Part shown: positions 40,143 to 49,542 of the stretch, one piece after another
How positions within the stretch are numbered: the stretch's first letter is position 1
Layout: each line of letters starts with the position of its first letter
Source: Prevotella sp.
GTDB lineage: Bacteria > Bacillota > Clostridia > Oscillospirales > Ruminococcaceae
Assembly: GCA_023663025.1 (NCBI GenBank)
Contig: JAMPIC010000012.1
Span: 1-63,559, forward strand
Reading direction: 5' to 3'
Length of the DNA stretch: 63,559 bases
Made by a program: the position numbers and the translations under genes
The notes under the pieces: model-generated
Told to the model about the DNA's origin: nothing
Seen by the model: the letters and a program-made list of their open reading frames with translations, nothing else
The model's database searches: none

Positions 40143-42011
40143 ATGTCCGACATTATAAAGGATAAAATAGAAGATCTGCTTCTGAAAGTGAAGTCGCCTT
40201 CCCGCTACATCGGCGGTGAGCTTAACAGCGCGGTAAAGGATAAAAGCAAGGTGGACGTTCGGTTTGCCTTTTGCTTTCCCGATTCATACGAGGTGGGAAT
40301 GTCCCATCTGGGCATGAAGATACTGTACTCGCTGAAAAACAAGCGCGAAAATTTTTGGTGCGAAAGGGTTTTCGCCCCTTGGGTGGATTTCGAGCAGCTG
40401 ATGCGGGAAAACGGTATTCCTCTGTACGCGCTGGAAAGTCTCGACCCTGTAAAGGAGTTTGACTTTATAGGGTTTACGATCCAATATGAGCTGTGCTATA
40501 CCAATATTTTAAATATGCTCGACCTTGCGGGACTGCCTGTAAAGGCGAAAGACCGTACAGACGATATGCCCATCGTTGTGGCGGGAGGACCTTGCGTGTG
40601 CAATCCCGAACCCCTTGCGGACTTCATAGACCTGTTTATAATCGGCGAGGGCGAGGAAGTCAACCTTGAGCTTATGGATCTGTACGCCGACCTGAAGAAG
40701 CGGGGCTGCTCCAAAAAGGAGTTCCTCGAAGCCGCCGCTGAGATAGAGGGTATATATGTGCCGTCCTTTTACGACGTTCACTATAATGGTGACGGTACGG
40801 CGGCGGAAATCGTTCCCAATAATCCCCACGCGCCGGATACCGTCAGAAAGCGCATTATAAGAGACCTTGACGGGGTTTTCTATCCGGAATCCTTTGTTGT
40901 GCCCTACTGCGAGATAGTCCATGACAGGGCGGTGGTGGAGGTGCTCAGAGGGTGCATAAGGGGCTGCCGCTTCTGCCAGGCGGGATTTATCTACCGTCCT
41001 TTCAGGGAAAAAAGCTCCGATACCATTGTGAAACAGACCAGAAACCTGTGCGAATCCACGGGCTACGAGGAGGTGTCACTGTCCTCCCTCAGCACAAGCG
41101 ACCTGTCGGATGTAAACGAGACTCTGACCCAAGTGGCGGACTACACCGAAAAGGAAAACATAAATCTGTCTCTGCCCTCGATGCGTATAGACAAGTTCAG
41201 CGGCGAGCTTATGGAGCAGATACAAAAAGTGCGGAAAAGCGGTCTGACTTTCGCCCCCGAGGCGGGTACGCAGCGGCTTCGGGACGTTATCAACAAAAAT
41301 ATCACCGAGGAGGAGATAATGCGGGCGTGCAGACTGGCTTTCTTCGAGGGCGGCTACACCGCCGTAAAGCTTTACTTCATGCTGGGTCTGCCCACCGAAA
41401 CGGACGACGATATCCGCGGCATTGCCGAGCTTGCCGAGAAGATCGCCGACCTGTTCTACAGCAATCCCGACCGTCCGAGGGGCAAGCATATCAAGATATC
41501 CGTAAGCTGCGCGACGTTCGTCCCCAAACCGTTTACGCCCTTTGAGTTCGAGCCGCAGGCGACCGAGGAGGAGATAAAGCACAAGCAAAGGCTGCTGCTG
41601 GATTCCGTCCGTTCCCGCAAGCGGATAAGCGTGAGCTGGCACAACTACCGCGTAAGCATACTCGAAGCGGTGCTTGCAAAAGGGGACAGGCGGCTCTGCG
41701 GCGCGGTTTACGAGGCTTGGCGGCTCGGCTGCAAGTTCGACGGCTGGGACGAGCTGTACCGCTACGATCTGTGGCTGAAAGCCTTTGAGCAAACGGGTAC
41801 GGACGTGGATTTCTATGCTCACCGCGCCCGTCCCTATGACGAGGTAATGCCCTGGCAGCATCTGGATTATCTTGTTTCGCGGGAATTTCTGGTGCGGGAA
41901 AACAAAAAAGCCCGCGAGGGAAAAACCACCCGCAACTGCCGCGAGCAGTGCTCCGGCTGCGGAGTTTCAAAGGGGATAGGAGGCGCGTGCTTTGGAAAAG
42001 ACCGAGCTTAG
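40143..42011 (+). CDS. TIGR03960 radical SAM protein with B12-binding-like domain
   Basis: 622 residues from the ATG at 40143 (AAAGGAAG upstream). An N-terminal B12-binding-like Rossmann domain is followed by the radical SAM cluster motif CIRGCRFC. The C-terminal region has extra Cys (NCREQCSGCGV). Family function unknown. In many Firmicutes it precedes a DUF2344 gene, as here, and RNase G plus L21/L27 genes, which are absent here. Confidence 0.9.
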   Translation: MSDIIKDKIEDLLLKVKSPSRYIGGELNSAVKDKSKVDVRFAFCFPDSYEVGMSHLGMKILYSLKNKRENFWCERVFAPWVDFEQLMRENGIPLYALESLDPVKEFDFIGFTIQYELCYTNILNMLDLAGLPVKAKDRTDDMPIVVAGGPCVCNPEPLADFIDLFIIGEGEEVNLELMDLYADLKKRGCSKKEFLEAAAEIEGIYVPSFYDVHYNGDGTAAEIVPNNPHAPDTVRKRIIRDLDGVFYPESFVVPYCEIVHDRAVVEVLRGCIRGCRFCQAGFIYRPFREKSSDTIVKQTRNLCESTGYEEVSLSSLSTSDLSDVNETLTQVADYTEKENINLSLPSMRIDKFSGELMEQIQKVRKSGLTFAPEAGTQRLRDVINKNITEEEIMRACRLAFFEGGYTAVKLYFMLGLPTETDDDIRGIAELAEKIADLFYSNPDRPRGKHIKISVSCATFVPKPFTPFEFEPQATEEEIKHKQRLLLDSVRSRKRISVSWHNYRVSILEAVLAKGDRRLCGAVYEAWRLGCKFDGWDELYRYDLWLKAFEQTGTDVDFYAHRARPYDEVMPWQHLDYLVSREFLVRENKKAREGKTTRNCREQCSGCGVSKGIGGACFGKDRA

Positions 42012-42657
42012 AGCGAAATTTGAAAAAAGCGGACGAGCCGTCTATATTTCCCATCTGGACTTGATGAGGACGATGCAGCGGGCGTTCAAGCGGTCGAAAA
42101 TTCCCGTTTGGTACACGGAGGGCTTCAATCCGCATATTTACCTTAATTTTCCTTTGGCTCTTTCGCTGGGAGTAACCGGCAGGGCGGAGTTTATGGACTT
42201 TGCCGTAACAGAACCTGCCGACTTCGGCGAGCTGCGGGACAGTCTCAACGGCGAAATGCCCGAGGGACTGCGGATACTGGATATTTTCGAGCCGCTGTAC
42301 GAAAACAAGGACGTGGGCTTCGCCGAGTACCTCATAGACCTTAAAAGCGGCGCAGACCCGCAGGAAACGCTGTCCCTGCTTGAAAAAATGATGTCGGAGG
42401 AGAAGATCGAGATCGCCAAACGTTCCAAAAGCAAGGGGACGGTCAAGACCGACATAAAGCCGTTTATCCGCATTTTGTCGGCGGAGCCCCGGGAGGATTT
42501 CCTGCGGGTGAACGCAAGGCTCTCCGCGGGACTTAAAATGAACATCAACGCGGGAGTTTTCATCGGCGCGCTGGCGGACTACGGCAATATCAAATTCACA
42601 AAAATTTGTGCAGAACGCACAAAAATACTTTGCCAAAACGGTGAAGATTTTAGGTAA
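41992..42657 (+). CDS. TIGR03936 / DUF2344 domain protein
   Basis: 221 residues from TTG at 41992, six bases from GGAGG, overlapping the radical SAM gene by 20 bp. Signature YISHLDLMRTMQRAFKR and IPVWYTEGFNPH. Always encoded after TIGR03960, so the two proteins probably form one functional unit, thought to act in RNA or cofactor modification; no reaction is known. Confidence 0.9.
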   Translation: MEKTELRAKFEKSGRAVYISHLDLMRTMQRAFKRSKIPVWYTEGFNPHIYLNFPLALSLGVTGRAEFMDFAVTEPADFGELRDSLNGEMPEGLRILDIFEPLYENKDVGFAEYLIDLKSGADPQETLSLLEKMMSEEKIEIAKRSKSKGTVKTDIKPFIRILSAEPREDFLRVNARLSAGLKMNINAGVFIGALADYGNIKFTKICAERTKILCQNGEDFR

Positions 42658-42689
42658 GTGACATTTTAACTTTTTTTGAAAGAAAATAC

Positions 42690-42718
42690 TTGCAATTTTT
42701 GAAGAAATGTGCTAATAT
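42690..42718 (+). promoter_or_regulatory. sigma-A promoter of rplS
   Basis: TTGCAA (42690-42695), 17-bp spacer, TAATAT (42713-42718). Confidence 0.8.
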
Positions 42719-42724
42719 TATAGA

Positions 42725-42893
42725 GCATTTAAAAATCCGCCCGGACGGTCATGCTTTGTCCGGACGAGATTAATGCCCTGCCGTGACGGTCACAGCTGCG
42801 GCAGACATTAAAAGGACAGTCCGCTGCCTTATGCCGCCATGGAGCGGCTTCTTGCGAAAGGTAAGAATGTCTTGAAATTTAGGAGGAAATATT
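42725..42893 (+). promoter_or_regulatory. structured rplS mRNA leader (candidate L19 leader)
   Basis: CCGGAC (42741-42746) pairs with GTCCGG (42758-42763). TTAATG and CTGCCG (42770 onward) pair with CGGCAG and CATTAA (ending 42811). A further stem lies at about 42833-42853. The length and position match autoregulatory L19 leaders in Firmicutes, but I could not test the Rfam model. Confidence 0.6.
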
Positions 42894-43238
42894 ATGGACG
42901 CACTGAAGCTTATCAGCGGCGGCAGCCTTAAAGAGAACGCTCCCGTTGTAAACGTGGGTGACACCGTTAAGGTTCACGTTAAGATCAAGGAAGGCGAGAA
43001 GTACAGGATTCAGGTTTTCGAGGGTACGGTCATCGCCAAGAAGCACGGAGGAATAAGCGAGACCTTCACCGTAAGGCGCGTTGCGCACGGCTGCGGTATC
43101 GAGAGAGTATTCCCCGTTCATTCGCCGGTTGTCGATAAGGTTGAGCTTGTAAGAAGCGGTAAGGTTCGCCGCAGCAAGCTGTATTATCTCCGCGACAGAG
43201 TCGGCAAGGCTGCAAAGGTTAAAGAACAGATTCGCTGA
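42894..43238 (+). CDS. rplS: 50S ribosomal protein L19
   Basis: 114 residues, family length. VNVGDTVKVHVKIKEG, FEGTVIAKKHGGISETFTVRR (two halves), and the C-terminal RRSKLYYLRDRVGKAAKVKE all match L19, which bridges the 30S/50S interface. Own promoter and leader, strong Shine-Dalgarno AGGAGGAA, terminator directly after. First of the rplS-lepB-rbgA-rnhB-yraN gene order. Confidence 0.98.
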   Translation: MDALKLISGGSLKENAPVVNVGDTVKVHVKIKEGEKYRIQVFEGTVIAKKHGGISETFTVRRVAHGCGIERVFPVHSPVVDKVELVRSGKVRRSKLYYLRDRVGKAAKVKEQIR

Positions 43239-43249
43239 CTGCGGCTGTG

Positions 43250-43276
43250 AAAAGGGACTGTGCGTCCCTTTTTTGC
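43250..43276 (+). terminator. terminator of rplS
   Basis: AAAAGGGA, CTGTGCG loop, TCCCTTTTTT. Some read-through into lepB is likely because no separate lepB promoter is clear. Confidence 0.88.
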
Positions 43277-43315
43277 TATATTTTCATATAAAATTATTGC
43301 GGGAGGAACATTGCT

Positions 43316-43918
43316 ATGGCAGGATATGAGCTTAATTACGAAGCGCTTGACGACGCCGACAAGAAAAAGGAAGTCACAGTCGCAGAGGAATTCATCGATT
43401 GGGTGGAGACGATCATAGGCGCGTTTTTTGTTGTGATACTTATATTTACGTTCCTGCTCAGAGTGGCGAACGTTGACGGCGCGTCGATGCAGCCTACCCT
43501 TACGGAGGGAGACAGGCTCATCGTTTCTCACCTGTTCTACGAGCCTAAGGCGGGGGACATAGTTATCGTCAACAGCGAAAAGCTGGGCAAGGCTATCGTG
43601 AAGCGCGTTATCGCCGTTGAAAACCAGACCGTGGAGGTAGACCCCGACGCGGGCGTTGTAAAGGTTGACGGCACCGCTCTCGACGAACCTTATATCCTTG
43701 AGCCTACCAAGGAGGACGAGGGCTATCACGATTATCCCGTTACCGTCCCCGAGGACTGCGTTTTCGTTATGGGCGACAACAGAATGAATTCCACCGACAG
43801 CAGAAGCGAGTGGGTCGGATTTGTCAATGAAGAGGATATTCTGGGCAAGGTCGTTTTCAGAATATTCCCGTTCAGCGCTATCGGAAATCCGGATCAGACC
43901 GGAGGTTCAGATGACTGA
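43316..43918 (+). CDS. lepB: signal peptidase I
   Basis: 200 residues. One membrane helix (about 31-49), catalytic Ser57 in DGASMQPTL and Lys96 in GKAIVKRVI, plus GDNRMNSTDSR, the conserved box E. Cuts signal peptides from exported proteins. RBS GGGAGGAA. Overlaps the rbgA start by 8 bp. Confidence 0.95.
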   Translation: MAGYELNYEALDDADKKKEVTVAEEFIDWVETIIGAFFVVILIFTFLLRVANVDGASMQPTLTEGDRLIVSHLFYEPKAGDIVIVNSEKLGKAIVKRVIAVENQTVEVDPDAGVVKVDGTALDEPYILEPTKEDEGYHDYPVTVPEDCVFVMGDNRMNSTDSRSEWVGFVNEEDILGKVVFRIFPFSAIGNPDQTGGSDD

Positions 43919-44768
43919 AATACCGTCCATACAATGGTTTCCCGGTCATATGACCAAAACGAAGCGCATGATAAAGGCTTCGCTGCCTTTGGTGGACGCG
44001 GTGGTTGAGATACTCGACGCGCGAATACCCGAGTCCAGCAGAAATCCCGATCTGCAAAACCTTATCGAGGGCAAGCCGAGGATAGTTGTGCTGAACAAGT
44101 GCGATACCGCGGACGAGACCGCCACCCAAAATTGGACGGAGCATTTCCGCCGAAAGGGTCTGACGGTCATCGCGGCGGACTGCCGAAGCGGCAAGGGACT
44201 TAACAAGTTCGCGCCTGCGGTAAAGTCCGCGCTTGCGCCGCTTATCGAAAAATACAAAGCCAAGGGCATGGAGGGACGCGTCCTGCACCTGATGGTGGTG
44301 GGTATCCCAAATGTGGGAAAATCTTCCTTTATAAACCGCCTCGCGGGACAGAAAAAAGCCAAGGTGGAGGATCGCCCCGGAGTTACGCGCACAAAGCAGT
44401 GGGTGAAGCTTTCCGACGATATGGAGCTTCTGGATATGCCGGGAGTTCTTTGGCCCAAGTTCGAGGATATGTCCGTGGGAGAAAAGCTTGCCTTTACGGG
44501 CGCGGTCAAGGACGATGTTGTGGACGTGGAAACCCTTGCCTGTCGTCTGCTGTACGTTCTCAACGACCTCTACGGAGACGAGCTTAAGGCAAGGTACAAG
44601 ATACAGACAGAGGCAAACGAGGGCGGCTACGAGCTTCTTCAAAAGGTGGGGAAAGCACGCGGAATGCTCGTTTCGGGCGGCGAGATCAACACCGAACGGG
44701 CGGCGATAATGGTTCTCGACGAATTCAGGGGAGGGAAGCTGGGGCGGATAACCCTGGAGCTTCCCTGA
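43911..44768 (+). CDS. rbgA: ribosome biogenesis GTPase RbgA (YlqF)
   Basis: 285 residues from ATG 43911 (GGAGG upstream). Circularly permuted G domain: NKCD (G4) near residue 60 precedes G1 GIPNVGKSS and G3 DMPG. RbgA helps fit 50S subunit proteins, including L16. Overlaps lepB by 8 bp. Confidence 0.96.
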   Translation: MTEIPSIQWFPGHMTKTKRMIKASLPLVDAVVEILDARIPESSRNPDLQNLIEGKPRIVVLNKCDTADETATQNWTEHFRRKGLTVIAADCRSGKGLNKFAPAVKSALAPLIEKYKAKGMEGRVLHLMVVGIPNVGKSSFINRLAGQKKAKVEDRPGVTRTKQWVKLSDDMELLDMPGVLWPKFEDMSVGEKLAFTGAVKDDVVDVETLACRLLYVLNDLYGDELKARYKIQTEANEGGYELLQKVGKARGMLVSGGEINTERAAIMVLDEFRGGKLGRITLELP

Positions 44769-44783
44769 CAAGGTTGTGAAAAT

Positions 44784-45386
44784 ATGACGCTTTTTGAATA
44801 TGACGAAGCTGTAAGAAACGGCGCTGCGGTGCTCTGCGGATTGGACGAGGCGGGGCGCGGTCCTCTTGCGGGGGACGTTTACGCCGCCGCCGTTGTTTTT
44901 GACGGGGACGTTTTCATCGACGGAATAAACGACAGCAAGAAGCTTTCCGAGAAAAAGCGGGAGGCTTTGTTCGACGAAATAACCGAAAAGGCGAGAGCGT
45001 TCTGCGTTGCATCGGCGACCGTTGAGGAGATAGAACGCCTCAACATTTTGCAGGCGGCAATGCTTGCCATGAAGAGAGCCGCAGACGGATTGGGCGTTGT
45101 ACCCGATCTGGCAATAGTTGACGGAAACCGTCTGCCCGAGCTGAACTGTCCCGCCCGAACCGTTGTAAAGGGGGACGGCTTGTCAGCTTCCATAGCGGCG
45201 GCTTCCATACTGGCAAAGGTCAGCCGTGACCGCTATATGAAAAGGCTTGCGGAGGAGTACCCTCAGTATCAATTTGAAAAACACAAGGGCTACGGCACAA
45301 AGCTGCACAACGAGATGATACTGAAGTACGGTCCGTCGCCGGTGCACAGAATGTCCTTTCTGAAGAAGCTGCTGAAAAATGGATAG
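44784..45386 (+). CDS. rnhB: ribonuclease HII
   Basis: 200 residues with the catalytic acidic cluster in GLDEAGRGPLAGDV, then DSKKLSEKKR and the Asp in AIVDGN. Removes RNA primers and misinserted ribonucleotides from DNA. Start near 44784 lacks a strong site. Overlaps yraN by 8 bp. Confidence 0.95.
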   Translation: MTLFEYDEAVRNGAAVLCGLDEAGRGPLAGDVYAAAVVFDGDVFIDGINDSKKLSEKKREALFDEITEKARAFCVASATVEEIERLNILQAAMLAMKRAADGLGVVPDLAIVDGNRLPELNCPARTVVKGDGLSASIAAASILAKVSRDRYMKRLAEEYPQYQFEKHKGYGTKLHNEMILKYGPSPVHRMSFLKKLLKNG

Positions 45387-45741
45387 ACAGGAAATGGGAC
45401 GGTTCGGCGAAAACGCCGCGGCGTACTATCTTGAAAAGAAAGGGTACAGAATTCTCGGACGGAATTACCGCATAAAGGGCGGCGAGATCGACATTATCGC
45501 CGAAAAGGACGGCGTGATAGCTTTCGTGGAGGTCAAGACCCGCGCTCCCGAGCCGCTGGTGAACGGTCTGGAGGCTGTTACGGCGGCTAAGAAAAAGATG
45601 ATGATACGCACCTCCGAGGCGTATATGTACCGTTTCCCGAACGACTTGCAGCCGCGCTTCGACGTGGTTTGGGTGACGGTCTCGGACAGAAAGGTCGTCG
45701 GATTCAGATATGTTGAAAACGCTTTCGACGCGAGCAAATAA
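45379..45741 (+). CDS. YraN family (UPF0102) endonuclease-like protein
   Basis: 120 residues with the PD-(D/E)xK-like GEIDIIAEKDGVIAFVEVKTR. Widespread; some members join in homologous recombination and chromosome dimer repair. Overlap with rnhB suggests coupled translation. Confidence 0.9.
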   Translation: MDRQEMGRFGENAAAYYLEKKGYRILGRNYRIKGGEIDIIAEKDGVIAFVEVKTRAPEPLVNGLEAVTAAKKKMMIRTSEAYMYRFPNDLQPRFDVVWVTVSDRKVVGFRYVENAFDASK

Positions 45742-45770
45742 ATGTAAATTTTTGTAAAGGAATGTTGGCT

Positions 45771-47264
45771 ATGTACTACAAAAGCACAAGAGACAGCGGC
45801 GTGAAAATTACTTCCGCCGAAGCGATAGTGCAGGGAATTTCCGCTGACGGCGGACTTTTCGTCCCCTCGGAAATACCCGAAATTTCCATGGACGAGATCG
45901 TTAAACTGGGGGATATGAGCTATTCCGAAAGGGCGGCATATATTTTCGCAAAGTATCTTACCGACTTCACCGAAGCCGAAATACGGTACTGCACCGATAA
46001 CGCCTACAGCGACAAAAAGTTTGCCACCGAAAATATTTCCGAAATTTCCCACCTTTTTGACGGGACTTACATTCTCGAGCTGTGGCACGGTCCCACCTGC
46101 GCTTTCAAGGACATGGCTTTGCAGATACTGCCGTACCTGCTGACAACTTCCGCCAAAAAAATCAACATCGACAGGAAGATAATCATTCTCGTGGCGACCT
46201 CGGGCGATACGGGAAAAGCCGCTCTCGAAGGCTTTGCGGACGTTCCCGGAACGCAGATAATGGTGTTCTATCCCGAGGACGGAGTCAGCCCCATGCAGAA
46301 GCGCCAGATGACAACTCAGGACGGCGCGAACGTTGCCGTGTGCGGCATCAAGGGCAATTTCGACGACTGCCAGAACGGCGTAAAGGCTATCTTTACCGAC
46401 GGTACGATCAAGGCTAAGCTTGAAGCGGGAAAGATGATGTTCTCCAGCGCGAATTCCATTAACTGGGGACGTCTCGCTCCGCAGATCATATACTACATCT
46501 CCGCGTACGCGACCCTTGTCAAGGACGAGGAGATAAAGGCGGGGGACATGATAAACATTGTCGTTCCCACGGGAAACTTCGGAAATATCCTTGCGGCTTA
46601 CTATGCGAAGCATATGGGTCTGCCCGTCAAGAAGCTGATATGCGCTTCCAATTCAAATAAGGTGCTTACCGACTTCATCACCACGGGCGTGTACGACAGA
46701 AACCGCGAGTTTATCACGACGATCTCGCCGTCCATGGATATTCTTATTTCCAGCAACCTGGAAAGACTTCTTTACCTGATGTGCGGAGAGAACGACGCGC
46801 TTATCCGCGATTGGTTCGGCTCTCTTGCCGAAAACGGCAGATACGAGGTCACGGACGGTATCAAGGCTAAGCTTGCCGACGAGTTTGCGGCCGGTTTCTG
46901 CGACGACAAGGCTACAAAGGAGACTATCAAGAGGATTTACGATAAATATTCCTACACTCTCGATACCCATACGGCGGTGGCGGTAAAGGTCTATGAGGAC
47001 TACCGCGCGGAGACGGGAGACGCTGCAAAGACGGTTATCGCTTCGACCGCAAGTCCCTACAAGTTCAGCGCGAGCGTGCTTGAAGCCGTTGACGGCAAGA
47101 CCTCCGGCATGGACGAGTTTGAGATGATAGACCGTCTCGCGGAGCTTTCGGGATACGAGATACCTCAGTCCCTTGCCGAGCTGAAAACCAAGGAACGCCG
47201 CTTCAAGGACGTTATCGCAAAGGAAGAGCAGCAGGATTACGTCCTGAAACAGCTTTCCGTCTGA
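45771..47264 (+). CDS. thrC: threonine synthase
   Basis: 497 residues from the ATG at 45771 with AAAGG at good spacing. PLP-lysine K113 in PTCAFKDMAL, and the phosphate-binding SGDTGKAA. Makes threonine from O-phosphohomoserine. No homoserine dehydrogenase or kinase lies nearby. No leader riboswitch or T-box was seen in the 29 bp upstream. Confidence 0.95.
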   Translation: MYYKSTRDSGVKITSAEAIVQGISADGGLFVPSEIPEISMDEIVKLGDMSYSERAAYIFAKYLTDFTEAEIRYCTDNAYSDKKFATENISEISHLFDGTYILELWHGPTCAFKDMALQILPYLLTTSAKKINIDRKIIILVATSGDTGKAALEGFADVPGTQIMVFYPEDGVSPMQKRQMTTQDGANVAVCGIKGNFDDCQNGVKAIFTDGTIKAKLEAGKMMFSSANSINWGRLAPQIIYYISAYATLVKDEEIKAGDMINIVVPTGNFGNILAAYYAKHMGLPVKKLICASNSNKVLTDFITTGVYDRNREFITTISPSMDILISSNLERLLYLMCGENDALIRDWFGSLAENGRYEVTDGIKAKLADEFAAGFCDDKATKETIKRIYDKYSYTLDTHTAVAVKVYEDYRAETGDAAKTVIASTASPYKFSASVLEAVDGKTSGMDEFEMIDRLAELSGYEIPQSLAELKTKERRFKDVIAKEEQQDYVLKQLSV

Positions 47265-47278
47265 CAGCGGGGGAAAAG

Positions 47279-47965
47279 ATGTCTTTGTTTGCGATAGCCG
47301 ATCTGCATCTGTCCCTGTCGGTGGATAAGCCGATGGACATTTTCGGCGGCTGGGACAACTATGTGGAAAAGCTTACCGAAAACTGGAACAAAACGGTTTC
47401 CGAGGAGGACACGGTGGTTATCCCGGGAGATATTTCGTGGGGCATGGATCTGAATGAGGCAAAGGCGGATTTCGATTATATAAACAGCCTCAAAGGGAAG
47501 AAGATCATTTCCAAGGGAAACCACGATTACTGGTGGTCAACGCTGTCGAAGCTCAACAAATTTGTCGAGGAAAACGGCTTCGATACGATAAAATTCCTGC
47601 ACAACAACCACTATTCCTACGGAAAATACGGTATCTGCGGCACGCGGGGCTGGATAAACGAAACGGAAGTCCCCGCCGACGCAAAGGTGCTGGCGAGAGA
47701 AGCGCAGCGGCTGGAGGTTTCCATTCAATCGGCTATCAAAGAAAACCTTGAGCCGATAGTTTTCCTGCATTATCCGCCCGTTTACGGCAACGACAGCAAT
47801 TACGACATTCTGGACGTGATGTTCAGGTACGGCGTAAAGGAGTGCTATTACGGACATCTCCACGGCAGGGCGCATAAAAACGCGGTCTGCGGGTTACGGG
47901 ACGGCATAAATTTTCATTTGATATCGGGAGATTTTGTGCAATTTTGCCCTGAATTAGTGTTATAA
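47279..47965 (+). CDS. calcineurin-like metallophosphoesterase
   Basis: 228 residues. Metal-binding signature DLHLS near the start, GDISWG, GNHDYWW and HYPP; a later GHLHGR closes the site. Exact phosphate target is unknown; YkuE and similar proteins act on lipid or cell-wall phosphates. Starts 14 bp after thrC. Confidence 0.9.
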   Translation: MSLFAIADLHLSLSVDKPMDIFGGWDNYVEKLTENWNKTVSEEDTVVIPGDISWGMDLNEAKADFDYINSLKGKKIISKGNHDYWWSTLSKLNKFVEENGFDTIKFLHNNHYSYGKYGICGTRGWINETEVPADAKVLAREAQRLEVSIQSAIKENLEPIVFLHYPPVYGNDSNYDILDVMFRYGVKECYYGHLHGRAHKNAVCGLRDGINFHLISGDFVQFCPELVL

Positions 47966-48018
47966 ATTGTATAAAATGGCGAAATATTTCATTATCTATG
48001 GTAAAATTATTTTAGATA

Positions 48019-48027
48019 TGTTATAAT
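48019..48027 (+). promoter_or_regulatory. extended -10 promoter of tig
   Basis: TGTTATAAT (48019-48027), an extended minus-10 with no clear minus-35, 96 bp upstream of the start. Confidence 0.6.
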
Positions 48028-48043
48028 GATAAGCGTGTTTTAA

Positions 48044-48095
48044 GGCTTCGGCGGTTCTGCCGCTTTACGGAAGCGCCGCGTTTTGCGGCGGAGCA
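48044..48095 (+). promoter_or_regulatory. hairpin-rich tig leader
   Basis: Three nested/adjacent stems: GCTTC/GAAGC around GCGG-TTCT-(G)CCGC, then GCCGC-GTTTT-GCGGC (48075-48089). No U-run. It could stabilise the mRNA or respond to translation; there is no family match I know of. Confidence 0.45.
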
Positions 48096-48122
48096 AAGTT
48101 TTAATATTGGAGGACGTTACAA

Positions 48123-49406
48123 ATGGGTTTGGTTTCAGCAAATAAAATCGACGCTACAAAATATGAGCTTATTATCGGCGTGGACGCGGATGGGTTTGAA
48201 AAGGCTCTTCAGGGTGCGTATCTGAAAGCGCGCGGAAAGATCAATATCAACGGTTTCAGAAAGGGCAAGGCTCCCAGAAAAATAATCGAGCAGCTTTACG
48301 GCGAGAACGTTTTCTATGAGGACGCTGTGAACGCTCTTGTAAGAACCGATATAACCAAGGTTATCGAAGACGAGGATTACGACCTGATCGATACTCCCGA
48401 GGTAGCTGTGGAGTCCGTCAATAAGGACGAAGGCGTGAAATTCAAGGTGACCGTCACAGTTAAGCCCGAGGTGGAAATTTCCGGCTATAAGGGTATAGAA
48501 GTTGAAAAAACTGTCAATGCTGTTACAGACGAGGACGTTGACAAGCAGCTTGAAGCTCTCAGAGAAAGAAACGGACGTCTTGTTACCGTTGAGGACAGAC
48601 CCGCAGAAAACGGCGATATTGCCGTTATCGACTTTGAGGGTTTCAAGGACGGAGTTGCTTTCGACGGCGGCAAGGACGAGAATTACGAGCTTGCCCTCGG
48701 TTCAAATACTTTTATTCCCGGATTTGAGGAGCAGATTGTCGGCAAAAACACGGGCGATGAGTTTACTATCAACGTGACTTTCCCCGAAAATTACCAGATG
48801 GAAGAGATCGCGGGTCAGCTCTGCGAATTCAAGATCAAGCTCAACGAGATCAAGGCTAAGGAGCTTCCCGATCTGGACGACGAGTTTGTTAAGGACGCTA
48901 CCGAGTTCGATACTATCGACGAGCTTAAAAAAGATATGAGAACAAAGCTTGAAGAACGTTCGGCAAAGAACGCGGACATGGAAGCCGAAAACAAGATATT
49001 TGAAACTCTTATTGAGAAGATGACCGCAGATATCCCTCAGATCATGTTCGAGAACAAGATCGACGAGATGGTGAGAGACTTCGAGATGCGTCTTTCCCAG
49101 CAGGGTCTTAACATGGAAATGTACCTGACATACGTTAATATGGATATGGCTGCTTTCAGAAAGACTTTTGAGGAGCAGGCTCAGAAGCAGGTCAAGGTAA
49201 GGCTTGCTCTCGAAAAGATCGCGGCTCTTGAAAATATCGAGATATCCGATGAGAGAGCCGAGGAAGAGATTGCCAAAATGGCTGAGCAGTATAATCTCAC
49301 CGTTGACAGAGTTAAATCCGTAGTAAGCGTTAAGGCTGTCAAGGAAGACCTTAAGGTAGGCGAGGCAAGCAAGCTCGTCCTGGATTCCGCTAAGATCAAC
49401 GGCTGA
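48123..49406 (+). CDS. tig: trigger factor
   Basis: 427 residues, usual length. N-terminal ribosome-binding domain with the signature FRKGKAPRKI, the FKBP PPIase domain (about 150-240) and a helical C-terminal arm. Folds nascent proteins at the ribosome exit. It begins the tig-clpP-clpX-lon quality-control block. RBS GGAGG. Confidence 0.97.
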   Translation: MGLVSANKIDATKYELIIGVDADGFEKALQGAYLKARGKININGFRKGKAPRKIIEQLYGENVFYEDAVNALVRTDITKVIEDEDYDLIDTPEVAVESVNKDEGVKFKVTVTVKPEVEISGYKGIEVEKTVNAVTDEDVDKQLEALRERNGRLVTVEDRPAENGDIAVIDFEGFKDGVAFDGGKDENYELALGSNTFIPGFEEQIVGKNTGDEFTINVTFPENYQMEEIAGQLCEFKIKLNEIKAKELPDLDDEFVKDATEFDTIDELKKDMRTKLEERSAKNADMEAENKIFETLIEKMTADIPQIMFENKIDEMVRDFEMRLSQQGLNMEMYLTYVNMDMAAFRKTFEEQAQKQVKVRLALEKIAALENIEISDERAEEEIAKMAEQYNLTVDRVKSVVSVKAVKEDLKVGEASKLVLDSAKING

Positions 49407-49475
49407 GCTGCCGCGCTTGACACTAAAGGCAATGCGGGATAACTTTCCGCTCGTTATCTGCCCAATAGCTGAGGC

Positions 49476-49507
49476 GCAAACCATCTTTCCGCAGAAGGAT
49501 GGTTTGC
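49476..49507 (+). repeat. 10-bp perfect hairpin before clpP
   Basis: GCAAACCATC (49476-49485) pairs with GATGGTTTGC (49498-49507). No U-run, so not a classical terminator; may mark the 3' end of tig RNA or the clpP leader. No CtsR-type operator was found. Confidence 0.55.
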
Positions 49508-49542
49508 TTGCGTAAATACTTCTGCGGAGAATCGAGGCTTTT

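Noticed and set aside
49407..49542. CtsR operator before clpP
   Set aside because: No GGTCAAA-type tandem heptads are present; only a hairpin lies there.
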